A stretch of 64,000 nt of DNA, taken from CAG-177 sp003514385. Lineage in GTDB: Bacteria > Bacillota > Clostridia > Oscillospirales > Acutalibacteraceae. The translations under genes were made by a program, and so were the position numbers. Of the stretch, positions 9,167 to 16,756 are shown piece after piece. The DNA lies in assembly GCA_051920445.1 (NCBI GenBank), contig JBPPLN010000001.1, forward strand, positions 1 through 64,000, given 5' to 3'. The notes under the pieces were generated by a model. It did not search any database. It saw only the letters and a list, made by a program, of their open reading frames with translations, and was not told the DNA's origin. The first letter of the stretch is position 1. Each line of letters begins with the position of its first letter.

Positions 9167-10072
9167 ATGAGTATCTTTGCATCTATCTTACGCAGCGTAT
9201 ACAAGCTCTCCGGCGCGAAAAAGGCGTTCGCCCTGTCGGAGGATGCACTGCGAAAGGAAATTGAAAAGCAGAACCGGCATCGTGGCGCTTTTACGCCCAC
9301 CGATTGCAAAGCACATTATGAGACGATCACAGTGGGCGGCTTTCCCTGCCTGATCGTGCGAGAGCATCCGAAGCCGTCCGAGCGCGCTATTCTCTATTTC
9401 TTTGGCGGCGGCATGGTGATCGGCCCCGATAAGGGCGACCTGCCTGTGATGCGCAAGCTCTGCCGCGAGACCGGCTGTGATGTGTGGTTTCCGTTTTACC
9501 CGCTCTGCATGGAACACTGCATTACTGAAACATACGCGATGGTGTACGAATGTTATCGAAAAATGATTACACTGTACGGCGGCGGAAATGTCAGTACTTG
9601 CGGCTTTTCCTCCGGCGGCGCGCTGGCGCTTGGCATTGCGGCGCATAATAACGCGCAGCCTGAACCGCTGCCGCAGCCGAGACACATCGTCGTTGTATCC
9701 CCCGGCGAGGTGCCGTGGAACGATGCGGAAAAGGCACGGATGCAGGCCCTCAATGAACGGGATGTCTCCATCGACTATGCCTTTATGGTGACGGTGGAAA
9801 AGTTCATGCGGCATGGCTGCGAGAATGTGCCGGACTATATGCTCTCCGGCTCCCGGGGAGATTTTACCGGCGTAGGCGATATCCACTTCTTCTATTCTGC
9901 CGACGAGGTGCTCTACGGTGCTTTGCCCGATTTTGAAAACGCTTGCAAACGGGCAAATGTCCCCTATACGGTGTCCGCCCGCCCGAAGATGGTGCATTGC
10001 TACTGTATGCTGCCGATCTTCAAGGAGGCAAAGGAGGACTTTGCGAAAATCGTGGACATTTTGAAAAAATGA
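9167..10072 (+). CDS. Alpha/beta hydrolase, HSL-like esterase/lipase
   Basis: A 301-residue enzyme resembling the hormone-sensitive-lipase branch of alpha/beta hydrolases. An oxyanion-hole-type glycine run (YFFGGGMVIGP) appears near residue 80, the nucleophile elbow GFSSGGALAL near residue 148, an Asp in FYSADEVLYG near 250 and a candidate His in MVHCYCML near 280. A GAGGGGGCTAAATC ribosome site precedes the ATG. It is embedded between methyltransferase genes, which suggests removal or transfer of an acyl or ester group on the same compound. Confidence 0.8.
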   Translation: MSIFASILRSVYKLSGAKKAFALSEDALRKEIEKQNRHRGAFTPTDCKAHYETITVGGFPCLIVREHPKPSERAILYFFGGGMVIGPDKGDLPVMRKLCRETGCDVWFPFYPLCMEHCITETYAMVYECYRKMITLYGGGNVSTCGFSSGGALALGIAAHNNAQPEPLPQPRHIVVVSPGEVPWNDAEKARMQALNERDVSIDYAFMVTVEKFMRHGCENVPDYMLSGSRGDFTGVGDIHFFYSADEVLYGALPDFENACKRANVPYTVSARPKMVHCYCMLPIFKEAKEDFAKIVDILKK

Positions 10073-10116
10073 GATCGGAAACGGTCGTGTGATGATTGAA
10101 ACACGGAGGAAGAACC

Positions 10117-10800
10117 ATGGAACGAAAAGAAGCCATTCGCAGTGCGTACCGAATGACGGGCGGAAACAGTTTTTATGACGGCATGATCACCTGCTCTACT
10201 CTGAGCGGGAAAGCGGTGTGCCGCTTGGTGTGGGCAATGAACAAGGCGGAAAACGACGCCTATCTGGAAAAGGCAATGTCCGGTATTCCGGAGCATTTCT
10301 CCGGCAAGCTGCTGGAAGTGCCGGTGGGAACAGGGATTCTGACCATGCCGGTTTATCAGACTATGCCGGAGGCGGACATTACCTGTCTCGATTATTCGCC
10401 CGATATGATGAGGCAGGCACGGGAAAAGGCTGACCTCCTGCACCTGAAAAATGTAACCTTCCGGCAGGGAGATGTGGGAGCACTCTCCTATGCAGACGAC
10501 ACCTTCGACATCGTTTTGTCGCTGAACGGCTTTCATGCTTTTCCGGACAAGGAAGCTGCCTATCGGGAGGTTTTCCGGGTTTTGAGACCCGGCGGGACAT
10601 TCTGCGGCTGCTTTTATGTGATGGGCGAGCACAAGCGGACGGATTGGTTTGTCTGGCATGTTTATGAAAAGACAGGGTTTTTCACACCGCCCTATGAGAC
10701 GGTTTCCAGTCTGAAAGCACGGCTGGATGGAATGTATACGGATGTGGACATGGGAAACCTGAAAAGCATGGCATGGTTTGTCTGCCGAAAAGCGGGTTAA
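10117..10800 (+). CDS. Class I SAM-dependent methyltransferase (UbiE-like)
   Basis: This has about 227 residues. Motif I is LLEVPVGTGILTMPV, motif II is ITCLDYSPDMM, and LSYADDTFDIVLSLNGFHAFPD plus FRVLRPGGTFCG match the UbiE/Methyltransf_11 pattern. The start is set at ATG 10117 because CGGAGGAAGAACC precedes it; the in-frame ATG at 10096 has none. The upstream gap contains GATCGGAAACGGTC, a dyad similar to the one downstream of the tetR-type promoter, which may mark a further regulatory site. Confidence 0.8.
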   Translation: MERKEAIRSAYRMTGGNSFYDGMITCSTLSGKAVCRLVWAMNKAENDAYLEKAMSGIPEHFSGKLLEVPVGTGILTMPVYQTMPEADITCLDYSPDMMRQAREKADLLHLKNVTFRQGDVGALSYADDTFDIVLSLNGFHAFPDKEAAYREVFRVLRPGGTFCGCFYVMGEHKRTDWFVWHVYEKTGFFTPPYETVSSLKARLDGMYTDVDMGNLKSMAWFVCRKAG

Positions 10801-10851
10801 ATCTGAGATGGTCTCATGCACGCAAGAAAGAACAAGGAGGGAGGCAATCAG

Positions 10852-11553
10852 ATGAAGGACAACGAGCTCCTATTCGACCGCAAAAGCCATGTGCTGTATT
10901 CAAAGCCTTGCAAGAAAGAAATCCTGGCGAAAATCGCCCTGCACTATCCGGAAGCAGAGCTGGAGACAGTATGGGAAAAGGTGCAGCGGCAGTACGCGGT
11001 CTTTCTCTCCGACTGGCGCACCGACTTGGGCGGCAAAAAGAACTTCCACAACGGCGTAGGCGGCACCTACGACTGCATCGCCATCATGAGCTATTATGTG
11101 GTCTGCAAAGCAGTTACTTCGTTCCGCGAAATCGAAGAGATGGAGGAAAATCTGATTCTTCCGACTTTCCGCAAGCTGAAATTTGTGGACTGCAACAAGC
11201 CGTTTTGGAGGAAGCTGATGTACAAGGCGTTTGTTCGTGCGAAAAGCGGCTGCGACAAATGGCACGATTACGAGATGTCGGTTGCGCCTTATGAAACCGA
11301 CAAGCCTATTTATTATGAATTTACGGCGTGCCCGGCAGCGGAGTTTGCCATCCGGCACGGCCTTACGGATATTATGCCCGCCCTGTGTAATGTGGATTTT
11401 GCGTCCATGGAACTGCTCCATGCAAGGCTTGTACGGACGAGCACCTGCGTGGACGGCTGCCGATGCGACTATACCATCTGCGGCGACCAGGACCCGTATG
11501 TAAAAGAGCATCCCGAATATCGGGATGAAGCCGGATTCCGGCGAAACAAGTAA
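10852..11553 (+). CDS. L-2-amino-thiazoline-4-carboxylate hydrolase family protein
   Basis: A protein of about 233 residues resembling the ATC hydrolase family, whose founding enzyme opens the thiazoline ring of 2-amino-thiazoline-4-carboxylate during L-cysteine formation. The C-terminal third is Cys-rich (TSTCVDGCRCDYTICGD), a family hallmark. An AAGGAGGGAGGCAATC site decides the start at ATG 10852. A second, shorter member lies at 15430-16062. Thiazoline rings also occur in metallophores of the yersiniabactin type, so a role in processing such a compound fits the metal-rich context, but this is inference. Confidence 0.7.
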   Translation: MKDNELLFDRKSHVLYSKPCKKEILAKIALHYPEAELETVWEKVQRQYAVFLSDWRTDLGGKKNFHNGVGGTYDCIAIMSYYVVCKAVTSFREIEEMEENLILPTFRKLKFVDCNKPFWRKLMYKAFVRAKSGCDKWHDYEMSVAPYETDKPIYYEFTACPAAEFAIRHGLTDIMPALCNVDFASMELLHARLVRTSTCVDGCRCDYTICGDQDPYVKEHPEYRDEAGFRRNK

Positions 11554-11579
11554 CAATTCACACAAAGGCGGTGAGATAA

Positions 11580-12356
11580 ATGAAAACTTTTCTCGGAATA
11601 CTGATTCCCTTTCTCGGCACAACATTAGGCTCGGCGTGTGTTTTCTTTATGAAAAAGTCACTCGGTGTTTCGGTGCAGCGTGCGCTCGCGGGCTTTGCCG
11701 CAGGGGTTATGGTGGCGGCATCTATTTGGAGCCTGCTGATTCCGGCGATAGAGCAATCGGAAAACATGGGCAAGCTGTCCTTCCTCCCCGCCTTTATCGG
11801 ATTTTGGGTCGGCGTGCTGTTTTTGCTCTTGCTTGACCGTTTGATTCCCCATCTTCATGTGGGAAGTGAACAGGCCGAGGGCCCGAAAATCAAGCTCGGG
11901 CGCACCACCATGATGGTGCTGGCGGTGACCTTACATAACATTCCGGAGGGAATGGCGGTCGGCGTGATGTATGCCGGCTTTCTTGCGGGAAACCCGCAGA
12001 TCACGGCGGCGAGTGCGCTTGTCCTGTCGCTTGGCATCGCCATTCAGAATTTCCCCGAGGGCGCAATCATCTCTATGCCGCTGCGGGCTGAGGGCGAGAG
12101 CAAAGTCAGGGCGTTTCTCGGCGGCGTCCTTTCGGGAATAGTCGAGCCTGTTGGCGCAGTGCTGACACTACTTGCGGCACAGCTCGTGATTCCGGCTCTG
12201 CCGTATCTTTTGAGCTTTGCCGCAGGCGCAATGCTCTATGTCGTAGTAGAGGAGTTGATACCGGAAATGTCGCAGGGAAAGCACTCCAACATAGGGACGG
12301 TTTTCTTTGCGGTCGGCTTCAGTGTTATGATGACGCTGGATGTGGCTTTGGGGTAA
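11580..12356 (+). CDS. ZIP-family divalent metal transporter
   Basis: A 258-residue membrane protein with about eight hydrophobic helices. The ZIP signature is clear: helix IV carries TLHNIPEGMAVG and helix V IQNFPEGAIIS, the metal-binding residues of the family, with VVEELIPE further on. The His-rich loop between helices III and IV is short (LIPHLHVG). ZIP proteins move Zn, Fe or Mn into the cytosol. An AAAGGCGGTGAGATAA site precedes the ATG and it follows the ATC-hydrolase-like gene by 26 bp, so it is co-transcribed. It supports a metal role for the whole operon. Confidence 0.85.
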   Translation: MKTFLGILIPFLGTTLGSACVFFMKKSLGVSVQRALAGFAAGVMVAASIWSLLIPAIEQSENMGKLSFLPAFIGFWVGVLFLLLLDRLIPHLHVGSEQAEGPKIKLGRTTMMVLAVTLHNIPEGMAVGVMYAGFLAGNPQITAASALVLSLGIAIQNFPEGAIISMPLRAEGESKVRAFLGGVLSGIVEPVGAVLTLLAAQLVIPALPYLLSFAAGAMLYVVVEELIPEMSQGKHSNIGTVFFAVGFSVMMTLDVALG

Positions 12357-12364
12357 GGAGGTAA

Positions 12365-12862
12365 ATGATGATTTTAAAGGTGATTTTGGAAGGCATAGGA
12401 CTTGGCGTTCTGCTCATTTTGGTTTGCGCCATCGGTATTCGCAAGGGCGCAGTGGGCATGGTGCATCTTTACAGCAAGGAGGTGCAGGAGCGGTGCGTAA
12501 CGCTGGGACTTACAACACACGCGAAAATCAAGCGAAATGCTTTGATTTTCAAAGCGGTATGCGTTCCCGGTTATATTGCCTATGTGCTGGTCTGCGTCTA
12601 TGCGGTGAACGATGCGCGGGGTTTTCTTGCGGGCTTCTGGCAGCTGCTGGTCATACTGTCCGTTATGAATCTCATAGACCGATTTGGGGTTGACGGCTAT
12701 TGGGTAGGACATACGAACGCATGGGAAATTCCGGGAACGGAAGACCTGAAACCCTACATTACAGCCAAGGATAAGGGCAAAAAGTGGCTGTTCGGCACAA
12801 TTGGTATGGCGGTCATTTCGGCAGTACTGGCGGCAATTATGATGCTTTTTATAAAAATATGA
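12365..12862 (+). CDS. Small integral membrane protein, unknown function
   Basis: A 165-residue protein with about four hydrophobic segments (near residues 3-25, 60-83, 88-103 and 142-163). Two ATGs are adjacent; the second (12368) has the better spacing from AAGGAGGTAA. I recognise no catalytic motif. It lies 8 bp after the ZIP transporter gene and 10 bp before a hydrolase gene, so it is part of the operon and may act with either. Confidence 0.7.
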   Translation: MMILKVILEGIGLGVLLILVCAIGIRKGAVGMVHLYSKEVQERCVTLGLTTHAKIKRNALIFKAVCVPGYIAYVLVCVYAVNDARGFLAGFWQLLVILSVMNLIDRFGVDGYWVGHTNAWEIPGTEDLKPYITAKDKGKKWLFGTIGMAVISAVLAAIMMLFIKI

Positions 12863-12872
12863 GGTGATAGAA

Positions 12873-13646
12873 ATGCTGTTTCAAACATATGGCAACATGA
12901 AGAATCCTGCCGTGCTGTTCTTTCATGCTATGGGCGTGACAGGCGCAAGCAGCGAACCGGTTGTGAAATATTTGCAGGATCGGTATTTCTGCATTCTGCC
13001 CACCTCCACCGTTTACTGTGCCGGGCAGAAATATGTCAGCAAGGCGGACGAAATACGGCAGGTGGAGGACTTTCTGCATCAACAGGGCGTGGAGCGGCTG
13101 GCGATGGTGGTCGCTTCTTCTATCGGCGCAGACCTTGCCATCGCTCTTCTGACGCAGACGAAGCTGCCCGTGGAGCACGCTTTCTTTGACGGCGGGCAGT
13201 TCGCGCAAATCGGAAAAGGTACGCGCCGCATGATGACACCGTTTTTGTATCTGGCCATCAAGAGCCTATATTGGTCGAAGGGCGGTACGCTGAAAAAGAT
13301 TTTGTGGTGTGACGATGATTCCATAAAGCCGTATTTTATAGCCGCAGGCGAAAATTTGACCTACACAAATTTGCGGCGGCATATTCTGGACAGCCTGGAG
13401 GATAAGCCCTTTCCGTCCCTTCCCGAAGAATTGCAAAGGCATATCTATTTCGAGTTTGGCAGCATAGAAGATCATTTCAAATACCGTCAGGCGGTGATGA
13501 ACGCCTATCCATACGGCAACTATCCCATCTTTGAGGGATACGAGCATATGCAATATCAGATACGCGATCCGAAGGGGTTCGCCGGAATGCTGGCACACAT
13601 CGCCGAGCGTGACTGTATGCCGGAACTGCCATTTATCAGAAAGTGA
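12873..13646 (+). CDS. Alpha/beta hydrolase
   Basis: About 257 residues with a typical N-terminal LFFHAMGVTG (oxyanion loop), nucleophile region VVASSIGADLAIAL near residue 85, and a candidate catalytic His in YEHMQYQ near residue 225. The start is ATG 12873, with GAGGTGATAGAA upstream; a GTG nine bases earlier falls inside that site. The elbow has Ala-Ser-Ser in place of the leading Gly of GxSxG, a mild departure. It is the second hydrolase of the block; the substrate is not predictable. Confidence 0.75.
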   Translation: MLFQTYGNMKNPAVLFFHAMGVTGASSEPVVKYLQDRYFCILPTSTVYCAGQKYVSKADEIRQVEDFLHQQGVERLAMVVASSIGADLAIALLTQTKLPVEHAFFDGGQFAQIGKGTRRMMTPFLYLAIKSLYWSKGGTLKKILWCDDDSIKPYFIAAGENLTYTNLRRHILDSLEDKPFPSLPEELQRHIYFEFGSIEDHFKYRQAVMNAYPYGNYPIFEGYEHMQYQIRDPKGFAGMLAHIAERDCMPELPFIRK

Positions 13647-13655
13647 GTGATACCC

Positions 13656-14486
13656 ATGAAATACAAAATCGAGAAAAACACCGTACAGGAGACGCTGATC
13701 ATTCCGCTGTATGCGCGGAAGGTCTGCTCAGAACTATACCCGAACCTCTACCGGGACGAAACAGCGGTTCGCCTGATTGACGAGATCGACTACGATTTTT
13801 CAGAGGCGGAGAAAAACTCCCGCGGCCTGATGCAGCGTTTCGGTTCACTGGAGGTGGCCATGCGACAGAACGACCTCGCCTTTGAGGTGCGGGATTATCT
13901 GAAATCTCACCCCAACGCGGCGGTGGTCAATCTGGGCTGCGGGCTGGACAGCACCGGAAGAAGCTGCGACAACGGCAGCTGTAAAATTTACAATCTGGAC
14001 TTTCCCGATGTCATAGCCGTGCGTAACGAACTTTTGCCTGCCGGGGAGCGTGAGAAAAATATCCCCTGCGACCTGAACGACACGGCGTGGTTTTCTGAAA
14101 TCGATGCCTCCGGCGGCGCAGTGTTCTTTGCCTCCGGCGTGTTCTATTATTTTCTGACCGAGCAGGTCAAAACATTGGTTCAAAAAATGGCGGACGCTTT
14201 CCCCGGCGACGTGCTGGTATTTGACGCAGCGAATCGGGCGGCGGTGAAGATGATCGCCAAGACATGGCTCAAGAGTGCGAAGATCAAGGATGTGGGCGCG
14301 TATTTCGCGGTTTCGGACGCGAAAAGCGAGCTTTCTCCGTGGGACAGCCGATTGCAGGTCACAAGCCGCGGCTATATGCTGGGCTACACCGATTTGAAAG
14401 ACCCATCCGTCAGCGGATTTTTCCGGCTTCTTGCAAAAGTCGGTGACGGAATGATGAAGATGCAGATTGTAAAGATCAACTTCTGA
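13656..14486 (+). CDS. Leucine carboxyl methyltransferase/TcmP-like O-methyltransferase
   Basis: About 276 residues. The motif VVNLGCGLDSTGR near residue 88 and IYNLDFPDVIAVR are signatures of the LCMT/TcmP family, which methylates carboxyl or hydroxyl groups, often in polyketide or other secondary-metabolite pathways. ATG 13656 is preferred over a GTG nine bases upstream that overlaps the previous stop region. This is the fourth methyltransferase of the block, so the operon appears built to modify one or a few small molecules. Confidence 0.8.
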   Translation: MKYKIEKNTVQETLIIPLYARKVCSELYPNLYRDETAVRLIDEIDYDFSEAEKNSRGLMQRFGSLEVAMRQNDLAFEVRDYLKSHPNAAVVNLGCGLDSTGRSCDNGSCKIYNLDFPDVIAVRNELLPAGEREKNIPCDLNDTAWFSEIDASGGAVFFASGVFYYFLTEQVKTLVQKMADAFPGDVLVFDAANRAAVKMIAKTWLKSAKIKDVGAYFAVSDAKSELSPWDSRLQVTSRGYMLGYTDLKDPSVSGFFRLLAKVGDGMMKMQIVKINF

Positions 14487-14500
14487 AAGAGGCGTTTTGA

Positions 14501-15433
14501 ATGAAACACATCCACTTTGATGTTGAAAGCGATGGCTTTTATGGCGCGTATTGGGCGTGCAAGGACGGCTCGGACTGCGCCGTCATCGCCATGCTCGGCG
14601 ACGACCCCGAGGATTATATGGCGCGCTCTGCGGTGAAGTGGCTACTTCGTCTCGGCGTGAACATTTTGACCATGTCGCCTTCAAAAAAGGACTACGGTCA
14701 TCACAACTATCCCCTTGAACGCATCGAAAAAGCAATGGCATGGCTCAAATTACACGGAAACGAAAAAATAGGCATTGCGGGAGCCTCAACGACAGGTACC
14801 CTCGCCCTGACGGCAGCATCGATATTCAGCGACATTTCTCTAACCATTGCAATGACACCCAGCGACTTTGTGTGGCAGGGGTTCATGCAGGGCAAAAAGG
14901 ATGGCTGCAAGGAATGGCCAATGGTGGGAGAATCACTCTTTTCTTACAAGGGAAAGCCCTTGCCATACATGCCGTTTTGCTATCAGCACCCTGACTATTG
15001 GCGCATAATCTCGGAGGAGTCCAAACGCACCGGCAATATGATTGCCTCCCGCAAGCTGTTTGACGACTCTGAAGCGGCGCACCCGATTACCGAGGAGGAA
15101 TTCATAAAGGTCGAGAATATCCGCGGCAAGCTGTTTCTTGTCGGCGCAGAGGACGACGCACTTTGGGACACCGCAAAATATATCCGCCGCATGGAAAAAC
15201 GCCTTGCGGAGAAACCGCACTCCTGCGAAGTCGAGGCGGTCGTATATGAGCACGGCACGCATTTTGTTTTCCCCGACGGTATGCTCAAGACCATGCTTCC
15301 CGTCGGCTCGGCACTGTTTGTCAAGCTGGCGTTCAGCGCTGCGAAGAAATATCCCAGGGAGTGTAAAACGGCTCGCATTGACATTGACCGCCGCATGACC
15401 CGCGTGATATGCGATTGGAGGGACAAAAAGTGA
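14501..15433 (+). CDS. Alpha/beta hydrolase, BAAT/acyl-CoA thioesterase C-terminal type
   Basis: A 310-residue protein similar to the C-terminal domain of acyl-CoA thioester hydrolases/bile-acid acyltransferases. The nucleophile region is IGIAGASTTGTLAL near residue 91, the Asp lies in VGAEDDALWD near residue 220, and the His in YEHGTHFVFP near 252. An AAAGAGGCGTTTTGA site precedes the ATG. Its stop overlaps the GTG start of the next gene. In this family the elbow Ser is sometimes Cys; here it is Ser. It could hydrolyse or transfer an acyl thioester or amide. Confidence 0.75.
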   Translation: MKHIHFDVESDGFYGAYWACKDGSDCAVIAMLGDDPEDYMARSAVKWLLRLGVNILTMSPSKKDYGHHNYPLERIEKAMAWLKLHGNEKIGIAGASTTGTLALTAASIFSDISLTIAMTPSDFVWQGFMQGKKDGCKEWPMVGESLFSYKGKPLPYMPFCYQHPDYWRIISEESKRTGNMIASRKLFDDSEAAHPITEEEFIKVENIRGKLFLVGAEDDALWDTAKYIRRMEKRLAEKPHSCEVEAVVYEHGTHFVFPDGMLKTMLPVGSALFVKLAFSAAKKYPRECKTARIDIDRRMTRVICDWRDKK

Positions 15434-16062
15434 CCTATTTGGGAATGCCTTTCGGCATGTGGACGATGTTTGCAGGCTCATTCCAAAAACAGCTGACGGT
15501 AGTATTCGGCTATGATGTCGATACGGCAAAAGCCATCACAAAAAAAGCAAAGCCGAAATACAGGGAGATCATCTCCGAGCTGCCTGAATTTGAAAAAGGC
15601 GACCGGTTCAAGATGAACATCGTCAACTGCGCAATGATCGGCGCGTTCGTTCTCTCCATGCCGGAGCGCCCGGATGTGGAGCGGCTGACGGAGTATTATG
15701 CAAAATCCATGATGACAAAGCCGATGAAATGGTTCTGCCAAATGAGCGGAAAGAGCAAATTCACCGAAAAGGACATTGCCGGTATGAAAGCCACCGCCGC
15801 CCTGAGAGCCGCCGACCGAAACCCTTATTCGTGGAACATGGAGTTTTATGAATACCCGGACGGCAGCGGCTATGAGGGACGATTCACCAAATGCGGCATC
15901 TGCGTGCTGATGAAAAAGCTGGGGCTATATGACCTCACTCCCGCGCTGTGCCACCTGGACTACACCATGAGCGAAGCCGGCGGCGTGACCGACTTTGTGC
16001 GGCAGTACACCCTCGCCTCCGGCGGCCCATACTGCGATTGCGGGTATAAAAAGAAGCTTTAA
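15430..16062 (+). CDS. ATC-hydrolase-like protein, second copy
   Basis: About 210 residues, related to the 10852 gene: both share an ALC-x-x-D-(F/Y) segment and a Cys-containing tail (here GPYCDCGYKKK). I take GTG 15430 as the start since TTGGAGGGACAAAAA lies before it and the codon overlaps the previous stop (GTGA), indicating coupling. The Cys cluster is reduced relative to the longer paralogue, so it may differ in metal binding or be a non-catalytic relative. Members of this group are usually annotated as L-2-amino-thiazoline-4-carboxylic acid hydrolase. Confidence 0.6.
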   Translation: MTYLGMPFGMWTMFAGSFQKQLTVVFGYDVDTAKAITKKAKPKYREIISELPEFEKGDRFKMNIVNCAMIGAFVLSMPERPDVERLTEYYAKSMMTKPMKWFCQMSGKSKFTEKDIAGMKATAALRAADRNPYSWNMEFYEYPDGSGYEGRFTKCGICVLMKKLGLYDLTPALCHLDYTMSEAGGVTDFVRQYTLASGGPYCDCGYKKKL

Positions 16063-16077
16063 GCGGGAGGCACAGCG

Positions 16078-16155
16078 ATGAAAGAAAGCTATATTACAAA
16101 GGCGTTCCGAAAAACGGTGCGTGAAAGATTCCCGGAACAGGAGGTACGAAAATGA
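16078..16155 (+). CDS. 25-residue coupled small ORF
   Basis: This short frame starts at ATG 16078 behind a clear GCGGGAGG site and ends in ATGA, overlapping the start of the HMA-domain gene. The product (MKESYITKAFRKTVRERF...) is basic and probably helical. It may be a real small protein or a leader that couples translation of the HMA gene. I know no family for it. Confidence 0.4.
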   Translation: MKESYITKAFRKTVRERFPEQEVRK

Positions 16156-16415
16156 TCCAGACAACAGTTAAGGTTTCCGGCATGGCCTGCTCTATGTGCG
16201 AGGCGCACATCAACGACGCCATTCGCGCCGCATTCTCGGTGGAGAAGGTTTCCTCATCCCATTCCAAGGGGGAGACGGTGATCCTCTCGAAAGAGCCGTT
16301 GGGCGAAAATGCCCTCCGTGCCGCCATCAATGCCACCGGCTATATGGCGGGAGAGATCAGCACCGCAGTCTACGAGAAGAAAGGCTTTTTCCATTTCGGG
16401 AAGAAGAAACAGTAG
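16152..16415 (+). CDS. Heavy-metal-associated (HMA) domain protein
   Basis: An 87-residue single HMA domain with the metal-binding loop GMACSMCEAH near residue 10, followed by a basic tail. Such proteins act as cytosolic metallochaperones or accessory subunits for P1B ATPases. It is encoded just ahead of a DUF6110 gene and a P1B ATPase gene, the likely partner. GGAGGTACGAAA is the ribosome site. The CxxC loop would normally suggest Cu or Zn, but the partner pump departs from the Cu-type motif. Confidence 0.85.
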   Translation: MIQTTVKVSGMACSMCEAHINDAIRAAFSVEKVSSSHSKGETVILSKEPLGENALRAAINATGYMAGEISTAVYEKKGFFHFGKKKQ

Positions 16416-16483
16416 GATCATTCCGATGCCGCCATCGCGGCCATCGGTTTGACATATATATTTTATAAAGGAGGACAATCATT

Positions 16484-16753
16484 ATGAAAAAACTCGGTTT
16501 ATTTGCAGCAGGCGTGCTGTTCGGCACGGCAGGCATCAAGCTGCTGAGCAGCAAGGACGCAAGAAAGGCCTATGCCCACACCACTGCCGCCGCCCTGCGT
16601 GCCAAGGAGGATGTGATGAAAACGGTCACCGCCGTGCGGGAGGGCGCGGATGACATCTACGCAGAAGCCAAGGCCATCAACGAGCGCCGCGCAGAGGCGG
16701 AGGCCGCCGCTGTGGTGGAGGACGCTTCCGCGGAGGACGCTAAGGCGGAGTGA
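16484..16753 (+). CDS. DUF6110-type small membrane protein
   Basis: An 89-residue protein with one N-terminal hydrophobic helix (LGLFAAGVLFGTAGIKLL), then a long charged, Ala/Glu-rich amphipathic helix. It matches my recollection of the DUF6110 family, which is found beside P1B ATPases in Clostridia. AAAGGAGGACAATCATT precedes the start. The layout, a small membrane protein next to an ATPase, recalls FezA in ferrosome loci; that link is inference. Confidence 0.65.
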   Translation: MKKLGLFAAGVLFGTAGIKLLSSKDARKAYAHTTAAALRAKEDVMKTVTAVREGADDIYAEAKAINERRAEAEAAAVVEDASAEDAKAE

Positions 16754-16756
16754 GCC

